Part shown: in pieces, positions 25,073-34,469 of the stretch
How positions within the stretch are numbered: the first letter of the stretch is position 1
Layout of the letters: each line of letters opens with the position of its first letter
Assembly: GCF_017163935.1 (NCBI RefSeq)
Contig: NZ_JABVZR010000002.1
Location: forward strand, 310,001-374,000
Length of the DNA stretch: 64,000 nucleotides
Reading direction: 5' to 3'
DNA from: Novosphingobium terrae
GTDB taxonomy: Bacteria; Pseudomonadota; Alphaproteobacteria; Sphingomonadales; Sphingomonadaceae
Made by a program: the position numbers and the translations under genes
Notes under the pieces: model-generated
What the model saw: only the letters and a program-made list of their open reading frames with translations
Databases searched by the model: none
What the model was told of the DNA's origin: nothing

Positions 25073-26629
25073 ATGAGCAATAAGGCAGGAGCCCGCACGG
25101 GCACCGGTCAGAACCCCGCTGCGCGCGTGCGAAAGGCAGGCCAGCGCGGAAGACCAACAGAACAGACCCTGTACGGGCTGGCGCTGATCGCGCTGAGCCT
25201 TGCCGCGCCGGATCGGGCTCAGGCGCAGGACACGGCAGCAGCGCCGTCCAACGACCCGATCATCTATCTGATGCAGAGCCTGAAAGCACGCGGCGTGCTG
25301 ACGCAGCAGGACTATGATGCGGTGATCGCCCGGATGAAACCGGCAGCACCGGCCAGCAATGCGATCGCCGTTCAGACCACGCCAGCTCCCTCTCCTTCAG
25401 GCACAACGCAACTCGCTTCGGCGGCAGAAACCGTGCCTGTCACGGCCCCGGCAACCGCAGCAGCGCCAGACAAAGGCCTCAAAGTCACCGGCAGCCTCGA
25501 TCATGGCCTTGGCCTCGCCGTGGGCGATGTGCGGCTGACGCTCCATGGCTCGGTCAACGGCTATTATGTTCACAACAGCGGCTCGCCTGCCGATGCGGCC
25601 CATACCGTCAACGGTGGCGTCGCGCAGGCGGGGCAGACCAGTTCGTCGATCCGTTCGGGCTTTGCTCCGGCCTATCTGGTCGGCAATGTTGCCACCACCC
25701 AGCGCGGCTGGGATATCGGCATGACCTTGGGTTTCTATCCGGGCATCACCAGCATTGCGGCGGGCGCCGGTTCGCCTCAGGCCTTCCAGACCGGCGGGCT
25801 CGACATCCGTCAGGTCAATCTCACCCTCTCTCGCCCCGGCGTGGGCGAGTTCAAGATCGGGCGCGACACCGGCCTGTTCGGCGTGGATGCAGAGCTTCAG
25901 GATATGGTGTTGCTGGGCGTGGGCATCGCGCCCGCCAATCCGGCGCCGACCAATTCCACACTGGGGCGCATCGGCGCGGGCTATATCTATTCCGACTGGA
26001 TTCCCCAGATCACTTACACCACGCCCAATATCAAAGGTTTCAAGGCCTCTGTGGGTGTCTTCCAGCCTTTGGAAACCGTGGGCCGGTCGGAAGTCAACAG
26101 CACGCCGGGCTTCCAATACCGCCTGACCTACAACACGAAGATCAACGATCTGTCAGCCACGCTATGGTCCTCGGCCATCATCCAGAAGCATGATCCGATG
26201 ACAGGCGCGGTGGGCACGCCTTATACCGGCAAGGGCATCGATATGGGCGCGAAGCTGGGTTACGGCCCCTTCGCGCTGACGGGCTATTACTACACCAGCC
26301 AAGGGTTGGGCATCATCGGCCTATTCCAGCTGGCCGTGGCGGATAATGGCAACACCCGCAAAGGTGACGGATACTATCTGCAAGGCACCTATAAGGTGGG
26401 GCGCTTCCAGTTCGGCGGCAGCTATGGCGGCAGCTCGCTGGGTCTGGCGAAGGACGAGCCGGTCTCCGATCTGGTGAAGCACACCTATACCTCTGCCGGG
26501 CAGATCCGCTATCAGCTGACGGATTGGGTGACGCTGATCGGGGAATATTTTCACACCGATTCAACGGCCCACAATGGCAATAAGGCCAGTTCGGACACGA
26601 TTTCAACCGGCGCCACGCTGGCGTTCTGA
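25073..26629 (+). CDS. Outer-membrane porin
   Basis: A 518-residue protein with an extended signal region ending near AQAQ (about residue 50). A short conserved helix follows (DPIIYLMQSLKARGVLTQQDYDAV), then a linker rich in Ala/Pro/Thr and a beta-barrel beginning LTLHGSVNGYYVHN. The chain ends in Phe (TLAF), the usual barrel signal. It forms a channel for small solutes. AGGAAGG lies 7 bp before ATG 25073, favoured over a TTG six bases earlier. The location suggests uptake of the substrate used by the preceding dehydrogenases. Confidence 0.85.
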   Translation: MSNKAGARTGTGQNPAARVRKAGQRGRPTEQTLYGLALIALSLAAPDRAQAQDTAAAPSNDPIIYLMQSLKARGVLTQQDYDAVIARMKPAAPASNAIAVQTTPAPSPSGTTQLASAAETVPVTAPATAAAPDKGLKVTGSLDHGLGLAVGDVRLTLHGSVNGYYVHNSGSPADAAHTVNGGVAQAGQTSSSIRSGFAPAYLVGNVATTQRGWDIGMTLGFYPGITSIAAGAGSPQAFQTGGLDIRQVNLTLSRPGVGEFKIGRDTGLFGVDAELQDMVLLGVGIAPANPAPTNSTLGRIGAGYIYSDWIPQITYTTPNIKGFKASVGVFQPLETVGRSEVNSTPGFQYRLTYNTKINDLSATLWSSAIIQKHDPMTGAVGTPYTGKGIDMGAKLGYGPFALTGYYYTSQGLGIIGLFQLAVADNGNTRKGDGYYLQGTYKVGRFQFGGSYGGSSLGLAKDEPVSDLVKHTYTSAGQIRYQLTDWVTLIGEYFHTDSTAHNGNKASSDTISTGATLAF

Positions 26630-26653
26630 CAAGTCGGATATGAATATATAATC

Positions 26654-26948
26654 TTAATATTTTACATTATTGAGCGCAATGCCGAATAATCGAAGGCCTG
26701 AATACCAATTTTTGCTGTATAGATTCCACTTCTTGCGCCCCTTTATCGCAAACAAGGTCGAGATACACATCACAATGATCCGAGCGAAACTGATGAACCT
26801 CGCTCCCGCATACCGGACGTGATTCGACATCCATTTCGTCAGGATTCCTGCCATGATTGCATCTCGGCCTAACCATAAAGTAATCCCCCCAAAGCGACCT
26901 AAAAAATAACAGAGCAATCCTCCAAACTGTAATTATCGCCCTTGGCAA
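26654..26948 (-). pseudogene. Small membrane protein interrupted at a G6 run
   Basis: Two minus-strand frames join at a run of six G (26885-26890 on the complement). Removing one G gives a single ~97-residue chain beginning ...IITVWRIALLFFRSLWG and continuing ITLWLGRDAIMAGILTKW, with two hydrophobic segments. No family was recognised. The stretch is AT-rich compared with the core. It may be decayed, or a phase-variable tract; the start (TTG near 26948) is weak. Confidence 0.35.
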
Positions 26949-26998
26949 TTCCCATGACCTAAAAACGATCAGATTGACAGATTTCCGCTACTCTTAAT

Positions 26999-27478
26999 TT
27001 ACCACCAGCCACCTAGAGGTGGGATCAATTCCGTAGGAAAGTTATTCAGGTAGTGCAGGATAACACCCGGCCATATCGACCGTAATTTGAGCGTCATAGC
27101 CGCCGTTATGGGGCCAAAAATGAAGGCAGTATAAAACATTTGATATTCAAGATCGCCATTTGTCATCCAGAATGTATTTTTCAAATGCCAAAGTCCGAAC
27201 AATATTGAAGATATAACAATCGCCCATATTCCGCCGTAGGCTTTCTCAAGGGCGCCCAGGATAAAACCTCGGAATAAAATTTCCTCTGTGATGGGAACGA
27301 ATAAAATCCAAACATCCGGAGGGCCTCCAAGCATATTGCCGTTCAAATGGAAGCTACGAGAAAATAGAAGTGTTGTTGAAATATATAGAAGACAAACAGC
27401 GATAATCTGCATCAGCGGCGTAAAAACCCAAATCCTTCGAATCTTCAGAAGTTCGATAGGGTATTCATCACTGCTCAT
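26999..27478 (-). CDS. CPBP-family intramembrane metalloprotease
   Basis: A 159-residue membrane protein with four to five helices. The CPBP/CAAX-protease motifs are present: EEILFRG (Glu65, Glu66, Arg70), FGLWH (His98) and HYLNN (His142, Asn145). Bacterial members cleave substrates in the membrane or take part in bacteriocin immunity or maturation. It is shorter than typical (200-300 aa) yet keeps all three motifs. Base composition is clearly AT-richer than neighbours, suggesting transfer. Confidence 0.82.
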   Translation of the reverse strand: MSSDEYPIELLKIRRIWVFTPLMQIIAVCLLYISTTLLFSRSFHLNGNMLGGPPDVWILFVPITEEILFRGFILGALEKAYGGIWAIVISSILFGLWHLKNTFWMTNGDLEYQMFYTAFIFGPITAAMTLKLRSIWPGVILHYLNNFPTELIPPLGGWW

Positions 27479-28047
27479 ATCGAGGGTGTCCGGTTCAAAG
27501 CATGAAAGCCTTTATGGATCACGCTTTGGCTGCAAAAGCAATCACTTACTGAAACCGTCAGCTGACTGACCGCATCTCATGGAGCCAACTCCCTTGGCCT
27601 TTGATGGTGTGCGTAAAACAGGCCGACCAATGGCCGATCTTTGACATCCGGTGCGACCACCTAAAATCGACCAGAAGCACCCCGCACCAGAGGAGAGTTC
27701 CGGTGCCGTCACGTCCTGCATCTGAACCAATAGCGGCTTTGCCTACCCCCCTATTCCGGTCCCCAGACCATCCTGGCGCCTTGCCGCTTTGCCTCGATTC
27801 CCCCCTGCTTCCGCCGAGATGGCTGTCCATCCTGGTCCGGAAACTGCTTTGCGAAAGCAGCCCTTCATCCCTAGGAAACGGCAGGCGACAAAGAGCTATG
27901 TGACGGCTCGCGATCCGGCGTGTTCTATGAATGAAGGACTAGTTTTTGAAAGAATTCCAACCTTTCTTCGCAGTGTATTCGCGGTGAAAGCTGAAGACCT
28001 TTCAATGTCCGCCTCCGATATCTCGCACGTGAAATGGCACCCAAACA
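27479..28047. other. Intergenic region without a convincing gene
   Basis: No open frame here shows coding character or a family I recognise; short frames on both strands are low-complexity. It contains a perfect 17-bp palindrome CTGCTTT-GCG-AAAGCAG (27844-27860), and right after it a copy of the dispersed repeat (GCGAAAGCAGCCCTTCATCC, 27851-27870). It probably represents insertion or deletion debris between the AT-rich islet and the receptor gene. Confidence 0.5.
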
Positions 28048-30540
28048 TCAGTAGGTGACATGCACAGTTCCCAGAATTCGTCGCGGATCGCCGATAAAAT
28101 TCTGCCCGCCCACACCACCAATCGACTGATAGTAATAGGCATTGCCCAAATTCGTTGCGTTGACGGCCAGCGTGACACGATCCGTGGCGCGATAGCTGAT
28201 CCGCGCACCCACCGTGGTATAGGCCGGCTGCACCAACGTGCCGCTGGTCGCCACCGTGCTGTAGCTGCTGGTTGCATAAAGTGAGGCACCAAGGCTGAAT
28301 TTCGACCAGCGGCCCGGCAGGCGGTAATCGGTCCACAGCTTGAAGAGGTGTTTCGGCGCGATGGCAGTAAAGGGCTCCCAGCCATCAACGTTGCCGGTCG
28401 CGCCATCGTCGGCAGCGTTCAGCACCTTGACCTCGGTATAGGTATAACCGGTGTTGATGGTCCAGTCAGGCGTGATCTGTCCTGAGAGCGAAACCTCGAT
28501 CCCGCGATTGCGCACCTTGCCCTGAGGCACCGAAAAGCCCGACAAAGGCTGCAGCGGATCGGTGATGGCGCGGTTGCGTTCGGTGATCTGGAACAGGGCA
28601 AGGGCGGCGTTGAGCTTACCATCCAGATATTCACCCTTCAGCCCGGCCTCGAACTGCTCGCCATCCACCGGCTTGACCAGAGCGTTTGTTTCGGTGCGCG
28701 CGGTCTGCGGCTGGAACACCTTGGCATAGCTGCCATAGAGCGAGTGATGGCGATCGAGATCGAGCACCAGCGCTGCATAGGGGGTCAGCTTGGCCTTTTC
28801 GCTGTCAGCGGTGCGGGTGCTGCCGAAGGGGTTGTTGGCCGGATCGGGATCATAGATGCCGCGCCACCAGGAGAGATTGCCCCCCAGAATGAGCGTCAGC
28901 GGCGCGATCAGCCTGAAGCGGCCATTGGCATAGAGGCTGTAGCGATCGGCGTATGTGGTGCCGCCATAGAAGGTGGTGATCGGCACGGCGGGCAGATGTG
29001 CCAGATCCTGCGCAAGATTGGCCGTGGCCAGCCCTGCCCCCAGCCCGTCGAGAAGATAATCGTCGGTATGCTGCTGGTTGAAGCCGACGACCAGCTGGTG
29101 GGTCTGCCCAAACAGCTGCAGGGGCCCGGTGGCGTGGAGATCGACGGCATATTGGTCGATCCGCTCCTGCCCGGAGAAACTGAAATAGGTAAAGTCTCCG
29201 GTGGCACGCTCAACCGCGCCGGATTGATAGGCCCCTGCAATGTCGGTGGAACGGTTGCCGAAATAGAGCGTGCTCAGCTTGAGCTGCCAGCCCGATCCCA
29301 GTCTCTGCTCCAGTTCCAGAAAGGCGGTGGTGGAGTTGTAGGCATCATGGTTGAGGGGGCTGCCGACATACTGTGAACGTGGCAGACGCAGCAGGGTGTA
29401 ATCGTCATAGGCGGCCAGCCCTTGCGATTCACTGCGCTGCGCCAGACGCTGATAGCTGCCCCCCACGCGTAGCAGGGTAGAGGGCGAAAGGTCGGCCTCT
29501 GCCACGCCATAGATCAGCAGGTTGCGCTTGTAGGTGGTGTTCTGGGTGAGATCGGTGCTCTGGTAAGATTCCAGCAAGCGCACGCGCACCGAATGGCTGG
29601 TGTTGACCGGCCCGGTCACATCCAGCGTCTCGCGGTAATCATTGTAGCTGCCGATCCCCAGATCAGCATTCACCTGAAACACATCGAGCGGATGCTTGCG
29701 CACCAGATTGACTGTGCCCCCCGGCCCCGCAAAGCCGTTGAACAGCCCGGCAGGGCCTTTGAGCATCTCGACGCGGTCATACATCGCCAGCCCGGGGCTG
29801 AGCGGTCCGTTCGAGGCGGTCGAAATGTCGATCGGCACACCCTCGATCTGGATGTTGTCGATCGGAAAGCCGCGTGAAAACAGGTCGGAACGCGCATCGC
29901 GATAGGGCGCGACCACCACACCCGGCGTCTGGCGCAGGGCATCGTTGAGATCGACCAGATTTTGCCGCTGGATCTGCATCTGGCTGACGACATTGACCGT
30001 CTGCGGCGTCTCGCGCTGGCTGACGGGCATCTTTGAGGCGATGGTGGTGGGCGGCGTCACCTGCCCGGCATAGGGGTCGCTGGAATGAGCGGCAGCGCTC
30101 TGCCCGTTTGCGCCACCACTCGGGCCGTTCATGCCTTCGACCTCGACCGCGCCAAGCTGGATGGCGCTGCCCGCAGTCTGGGGCGCGGGCTCAAGCTGCA
30201 CTGTATCCTGACCGGTGATCCGGAACGTCAGCCCCGTACCGCTGAGCAGGCGCGATAGCGCCGCCATCGGAGCGAGCGTGCCCGAAACGCCCGGCGAGCG
30301 GGCCGATGCCGTCAGCGCGCCACTGGCCGCGACCTGCAGGCCGGACTGATAACCAAACTGGATCAACGCATCGGCCAAGGGACCGGGCGCAATCGCAAAG
30401 CTGCGCGCCGCGCTACCAGCAGAGGGCCTAGCCTGAGCCTGCGGCAAGCAGAGCGGCAATGCGCAACTGGCCATCAGGGCGATGGCGCCTGCTTGACGGC
30501 AGATGCGCTTGATGGAGATGCCTTCAGCACGGGTCTTCAT
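28048..30540 (-). CDS. TonB-dependent siderophore receptor with STN domain (FecA-like)
   Basis: An 830-residue outer-membrane receptor. A signal peptide ends near QAQA. The STN secretin/TonB N-terminal domain occupies about residues 50-115 (SFAIAPGPLADALIQFGYQSG), which allows signalling to FecR. The plug begins around TASKMPVSQRETPQTVN, and a TonB-siderophore barrel ends in HVTY. ATG 30540 is chosen over 30579 because it starts a clean signal peptide. Downstream of fecR and an ECF sigma gene in the same direction, it forms a cell-surface signalling cassette for a ferric chelate. Confidence 0.93.
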   Translation of the reverse strand: MKTRAEGISIKRICRQAGAIALMASCALPLCLPQAQARPSAGSAARSFAIAPGPLADALIQFGYQSGLQVAASGALTASARSPGVSGTLAPMAALSRLLSGTGLTFRITGQDTVQLEPAPQTAGSAIQLGAVEVEGMNGPSGGANGQSAAAHSSDPYAGQVTPPTTIASKMPVSQRETPQTVNVVSQMQIQRQNLVDLNDALRQTPGVVVAPYRDARSDLFSRGFPIDNIQIEGVPIDISTASNGPLSPGLAMYDRVEMLKGPAGLFNGFAGPGGTVNLVRKHPLDVFQVNADLGIGSYNDYRETLDVTGPVNTSHSVRVRLLESYQSTDLTQNTTYKRNLLIYGVAEADLSPSTLLRVGGSYQRLAQRSESQGLAAYDDYTLLRLPRSQYVGSPLNHDAYNSTTAFLELEQRLGSGWQLKLSTLYFGNRSTDIAGAYQSGAVERATGDFTYFSFSGQERIDQYAVDLHATGPLQLFGQTHQLVVGFNQQHTDDYLLDGLGAGLATANLAQDLAHLPAVPITTFYGGTTYADRYSLYANGRFRLIAPLTLILGGNLSWWRGIYDPDPANNPFGSTRTADSEKAKLTPYAALVLDLDRHHSLYGSYAKVFQPQTARTETNALVKPVDGEQFEAGLKGEYLDGKLNAALALFQITERNRAITDPLQPLSGFSVPQGKVRNRGIEVSLSGQITPDWTINTGYTYTEVKVLNAADDGATGNVDGWEPFTAIAPKHLFKLWTDYRLPGRWSKFSLGASLYATSSYSTVATSGTLVQPAYTTVGARISYRATDRVTLAVNATNLGNAYYYQSIGGVGGQNFIGDPRRILGTVHVTY

Positions 30541-30663
30541 GAATTCTCGTTCCTTCCAACGCCACGTCGCAAGCTGCAATTGCGTCGCAGATGCACATTT
30601 CGTTGGGAGACGATGGCACTCGCCGATTTTTTTGCGCCGACAGGAAAAATTTTGATGGTTGTG

Positions 30664-31584
30664 TTACTGGCGCGCGGTCACGACCAACACCCATGGGGTG
30701 ATCTGCACCACCCGCCCCCTTGCGGGCCCCACCAAAGCCGTCAGCGCCGCCCTGGGGTCACTCGCGTCGAAAACCCCCGTCACCGGACTGCCCGCCAGAG
30801 CTGCATCGGCCAAGATGATCGTGCCGCCAAACCACGGGCGCAGAGCATCCACCACTTCGGAAACCGGCCGATTGCGCGCAGCGATACGGGTCGAGGGCCC
30901 GGCGGTCAGTTCGGGCGGAAGGCCGCTTCCGCTTTCGATCCGATCTCCGTCATGACGCAGCCATTCACCACGCCCCAGATTGGTGCCATGCGGGCTTCCT
31001 TTAACATCGACGCGCACCTGCCCATCATCCACCGCCAGCACCGAAGCGCCCCCGCGCAGGGCCAGATCAAAGCGCGTGCCGACATCGGTGGTGACCATCC
31101 CCGCACTCTCCACAAGGAAAGGCCGGGCGGCATCATGGCGGACATCGAAAAAGGCCTCGCCTGCCAGAAGCGAGACACGCCGCTCCCCACCGGAAAAGGA
31201 CACAGCAACCGCGCTGCGCGGTCCCAGCCGCATCACGCTGCCATCCGCCAGATTGACTGTGCGGATCTCCGAGGTTCCGGTGATCTCATCGGCGCGCAAA
31301 CGCAGCAGCAGGCCGGGCGTGACCGCCATCACCACCATCGCGGCCATAGCCAGCCCTGCCCAGCTGACCCGGCCCATTCTGAAACGCGTCTCAGGTTTGG
31401 GAGGCGGCGCCGCAGCCAGCAGATCGCTTGTATGGCTGATGCTGTTCCAGGCCATGGCGTGTTTGGGATCGGCAGCCAGCCACTGCTGGAACAGGGCGCG
31501 CTGCTTGTGATCCTCCGGATCGTCTTCCAACAGGATCAGCCAGCCTGCCGCCTCCTTGCGGGCCTGTTGCAGAGGGTCAGCCAT
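30664..31584 (-). CDS. FecR-family anti-sigma/signal transducer
   Basis: About 306 residues. The N-terminal cytosolic DUF4880 domain (EAAGWLILLEDDPEDHKQRALFQQWL) is followed by one membrane helix near residues 95-115 (AMAAMVVMAVTPGLLL). The periplasmic FecR domain follows (VNLADGSVMRLGPRSAV, LLAGEAFFDV) with a C-terminal STN-like end. It relays the receptor state to the ECF sigma factor. The start is uncertain: 31584 fits the domain boundary; 31626 or 31653 would add an unconserved leader overlapping the sigma gene stop. Confidence 0.88.
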   Translation of the reverse strand: MADPLQQARKEAAGWLILLEDDPEDHKQRALFQQWLAADPKHAMAWNSISHTSDLLAAAPPPKPETRFRMGRVSWAGLAMAAMVVMAVTPGLLLRLRADEITGTSEIRTVNLADGSVMRLGPRSAVAVSFSGGERRVSLLAGEAFFDVRHDAARPFLVESAGMVTTDVGTRFDLALRGGASVLAVDDGQVRVDVKGSPHGTNLGRGEWLRHDGDRIESGSGLPPELTAGPSTRIAARNRPVSEVVDALRPWFGGTIILADAALAGSPVTGVFDASDPRAALTALVGPARGRVVQITPWVLVVTARQ

Positions 31585-31649
31585 GGGCGGCAACCGCAGG
31601 AGAAGCGCTGGAGAATGGCCTGCCATATGTCCCGGACGACATGGGAAGA

Positions 31650-32180
31650 TCAATGTTCACCGCGGGCCTCGGTTCCGACATGACGGCGCGCGTCGCAATA
31701 GGCCACACCCTCGGCAATCAGCGTGTGGACCCTGCCCACCGAAAGGCCGAGATGCGCAGCGATCTCGCGCAGCTTGCGTCCCTCCATGCGGTTCATGCGC
31801 ACGGCAATCTGCGTGCGCTCGGGCAGTTCCGCCAGCGCTTCCATCACGCGGTCCAACTCGCTGCGCGCAGTGCTGGCCTGCTCAGCCGAGGGCTGCTGAT
31901 CGGCGACCGCCCCGGCGATGGCATCAACGCTGCTCGCAAAACGCGCCGTCTCGCGCTTCATCGCACGGAGGCTGTCCAATGCCAGATTGCGCACAACCCG
32001 ATAGAAATAATCAATCGGATCGCGGATGAGATCGGGGTCTTTCACATGATGCAGGCGCAGCCATGCCTCCTGCACCACATCCTCGGCCTGCGCACGGTCG
32101 GCGATGATCGTATCGGCGTAGCGGGTCAGAGCAAGGCGATGCGCGCGATACAGATCGAGAGCGAGCCGATGGTGGTTCAC
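31650..32180 (-). CDS. ECF sigma factor (FecI-like)
   Basis: About 176 residues. Region 2 is seen in DTIIADRAQAEDVVQEAWLR and region 4 in LPERTQIAVRMNRMEG and REIAAHLGLSVGRVHTLI. GTG 32180 is preferred: AGGA lies 7 bp upstream, the length equals FecI, and a Fur-like box (32221-32237) lies 41-57 bp before it. A TTG at 32270 would place that box inside the gene. It should transcribe the downstream receptor when FecR signals. Confidence 0.88.
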   Translation of the reverse strand: MNHHRLALDLYRAHRLALTRYADTIIADRAQAEDVVQEAWLRLHHVKDPDLIRDPIDYFYRVVRNLALDSLRAMKRETARFASSVDAIAGAVADQQPSAEQASTARSELDRVMEALAELPERTQIAVRMNRMEGRKLREIAAHLGLSVGRVHTLIAEGVAYCDARRHVGTEARGEH

Positions 32181-32220
32181 GATAACATCCTGCACACCCT
32201 CGTGAGCACCAAACCAGAAG

Positions 32221-32237
32221 TTGCGAAAGCTTCTCAG
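32221..32237. promoter_or_regulatory. Fur-like box before the ECF sigma gene
   Basis: TTGCGAA-AGC-TTCTCAG is an imperfect 17-bp inverted repeat. It closely resembles the exact palindrome TTGCGAA-CGC-TTCGCAA upstream of the TonB receptor at 34470, and both resemble Fur-box variants of the GAGAATnATTCGC kind. Both precede iron-uptake genes, so iron repression is inferred. Confidence 0.5.
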
Positions 32238-32453
32238 AAGCGCTGTAGCTTTGGCCGCGAGCCCCAGCAACCCACTTTTGCCGACAGCCGGTGGTTCCGT
32301 CGATACTTCTCGGGGAGTGCAATTTTGACTCTGATGCCTGAATATGACAGCCGACCGGAGGGCTGGTTTATCATCTCGTAAAGCCTATGCTCTCTGGCCA
32401 ATCCGGCGTTCAGGACATGCTGGCGGATGCGACACTCTCGCATTCTCGTTTTT

Positions 32454-33290
32454 TCATCCCCTTGGAACACTGGGCGCAACCCCAAACCTGCGCCGAAACG
32501 CGGTGGCAAAAGCGGCAGGCGTATAACCGACTTCCCACGCGGCCTGAGACACGCTCCACTCCCCGCTGGCAATCAGGCGATGCGCCTCATCAAGCCGGGT
32601 GGACGGGACGAACGCGGAGGGCATCGCGCCGAGCAGCAGGCGGAATCCCTCGGCCAGCTTGCGCATGTTCATGCCGACATGACGGGCCAGTTCGCTGAGG
32701 TCAGGCGGGTCGCCCAGTCGGTTCAGCAGCAGGTTCCGCGCGGCATGGAGGCGCTCGATCTCGGTGACGGTCTACCGAGGCTGCCGCGCCGCCTGCGCGG
32801 TCAGATGATCGACGGCCAGCCCCGCCAGCTCCAAGGCCTTGCTGACAAGATAGAGCCGACGCCCCGGCCCCTGCAGCGGACAGGTCAGGATCTGGCACGA
32901 GAGGCTCAGAATGGCGGGCGCCGCCGGGCGGCTGACAAAGAGCGGGCCGCTACGCGCATCGCGGCCATAGATGCTGCGGCACCATGGCACGATCTCGCTG
33001 CCCAGAAAATCCTCGCAGGCCTGCGCATCGATGGTCAGCGTCACATAATGCAGGGCTGCGGTGGGATCGAAAGCTGAACAGCGCTGTGCCACCCCTGATC
33101 GGCGATGACGCAAAGGCTGGGGCCGGACACATTGACCTTGCCGCGCACCGGCATCTCGCAGGTCAGCGCACCGTTGAGCATCAGCACCAGCTTGAGGCCC
33201 TGATGCAGGGTTTCCATCAGCCCGGCGGGCGGTTGCGCCAGCACGCCCGCCCGACACGGCCAGTAACCCTGCCGCCGCGAAGCGCCACGG
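32454..33290 (-). pseudogene. AraC-family regulator, disrupted
   Basis: Parts of one AraC regulator lie in two frames. The N-terminal region (LMETLHQGLKLVLMLNGAL, GPSLCVIADQGWHSAVQ) shifts frame near 33070 at CAGCTTTCGATC into FDPTAALHYVTLTIDAQ and continues to an in-frame TAG at about 32772-32774. The same frame then resumes as TVTEIERLHAARNLLLNRLG and the HTH region (ELARHVGMNMRKLAEGF, WEVGYTPAAFATAFRRRFG). One frameshift plus one nonsense codon and no clear start mean that it is inactive. It is a decayed relative of the intact AraC gene just upstream. Confidence 0.8.
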
Positions 33291-33309
33291 GGTGTTGGAG
33301 CCGGACGTG

Positions 33310-34305
33310 TCAGCCATGGCGCATGGCCGAGGGCAGCATGCCATAGGCCCGGCGGAACAGGCGGGCGAAATGGCTGGGATTGGCATAGCCCACCGCCAGA
33401 GAGGCCTCGGTCACGCTGACCATGCCGCTGCCCAGCAACTGCCGGGCATGATCCAGCCGGTCGGCCTGAAGAGTGGCATGGACTGGCAGGCCGAAGCGCA
33501 GACGAAAGCCCTGCTTCAGGCGTTTCTCGTTCAACCCGACGGCCTTGGCCAGACCCGCGATCGACCATGGATGATCGAGCCGGGCCCGCATCATCAAGCG
33601 GGCGCGGTCCAGTTGCGCGCCGTCGCGCTGGCAGGCCAGTAGCGCGGGCGCAGGCGGGCGCATCAAGGCCACCACAGTGTCGAACAGGGCCAGCGCCTGC
33701 CCCTCGATGCGTAGATCGGCCATGCCGCCCAGACGGACATCACGCAGGATCGCCTCGGCCAGCGCCAGAAGCGGGCCGGGCGCGGGCATCTGCCCCAGCC
33801 ACAGGGTCGGGGTGGACAGCGCATGGAGCGGATGGGTCTTGCCTGCCTTGTCGAACAAGGCATCGAACAGCGGCAGGCTGCCGGTTCTGGCGAGAAAGCT
33901 CGGCGACATCCGCAATTCAACCAGCCGCATCAACGTGTCGGCCTCGGAAACAGCGACGCCGCGCGTGGTCTCACGCGCCAGTGAGACATAAAGCGTGCCC
34001 GGGCGATAGGTGCTGGCCTGCATATCGTCTGCCGCGCCGAGAATCTCGCTGTGCCCCTGCCCGGAGAGCAGGACGGTGATGGCCAGACAAGGCTCGGTGG
34101 TTGCCTCGACGCGATAGCCCTGGCGCACGGGCTGATGATAGGCATTGAGGTCAAATCCGGGGCGCAGGTTGAGCCGCACCACCCAGCCCTGCCCGCGCGG
34201 ATCGTCCTGCCCCGCAAGGCCGGAGAAATGATCCTGCGGCGCCAACCCCACCGGGGCCTGAGCGCGATGGTCGGCCTGACTGGGGGCGCGTTCGATCAGT
34301 TCCAC
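33310..34305 (-). CDS. AraC-family regulator, PchR-like
   Basis: A 331-residue regulator. The N-terminal ~210 residues are the sensory part, and the C-terminal double HTH includes SIAGLAKAVGLNEKRLKQGFRLRFG and VTEASLAVGYANPSHFARLFRRAYG. This layout is typical of PchR-type siderophore-responsive activators. It is divergent from the TonB receptor at 34470 across 164 bp with a Fur-like palindrome, so it probably activates that operon when its ferric ligand is present. Confidence 0.9.
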   Translation of the reverse strand: MELIERAPSQADHRAQAPVGLAPQDHFSGLAGQDDPRGQGWVVRLNLRPGFDLNAYHQPVRQGYRVEATTEPCLAITVLLSGQGHSEILGAADDMQASTYRPGTLYVSLARETTRGVAVSEADTLMRLVELRMSPSFLARTGSLPLFDALFDKAGKTHPLHALSTPTLWLGQMPAPGPLLALAEAILRDVRLGGMADLRIEGQALALFDTVVALMRPPAPALLACQRDGAQLDRARLMMRARLDHPWSIAGLAKAVGLNEKRLKQGFRLRFGLPVHATLQADRLDHARQLLGSGMVSVTEASLAVGYANPSHFARLFRRAYGMLPSAMRHG

Positions 34306-34337
34306 CCGATGTTCCTTCTCTCGATGCGCCCTTCTAA

Positions 34338-34354
34338 TTGCGAACGCTTCGCAA
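34338..34354. promoter_or_regulatory. Perfect palindrome, Fur-like box in divergent promoter
   Basis: TTGCGAA-CGC-TTCGCAA is an exact inverted repeat between the AraC regulator and the TonB receptor. It is near-identical to the motif upstream of the ECF sigma gene. Fur is the favoured binder; an AraC-type operator would more usually be a direct repeat. Confidence 0.55.
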
Positions 34355-34469
34355 AGTCAATTAAAGTTCCGATCGCGGCATTGACGGGCCCGATCGCGTT
34401 AGCGCGATGCCGCCCCGATCCGGCACAGGGCGCCCGGGGCCAGAGGGGGCCCCGCCGGAGATCCATCGC

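Noticed and set aside
27558..27830. Minus frame of 90 codons considered as a transposase fragment
   Set aside because: No catalytic motif, inverted repeat or recognised transposase block; low-complexity Gly/Arg/Ser content.
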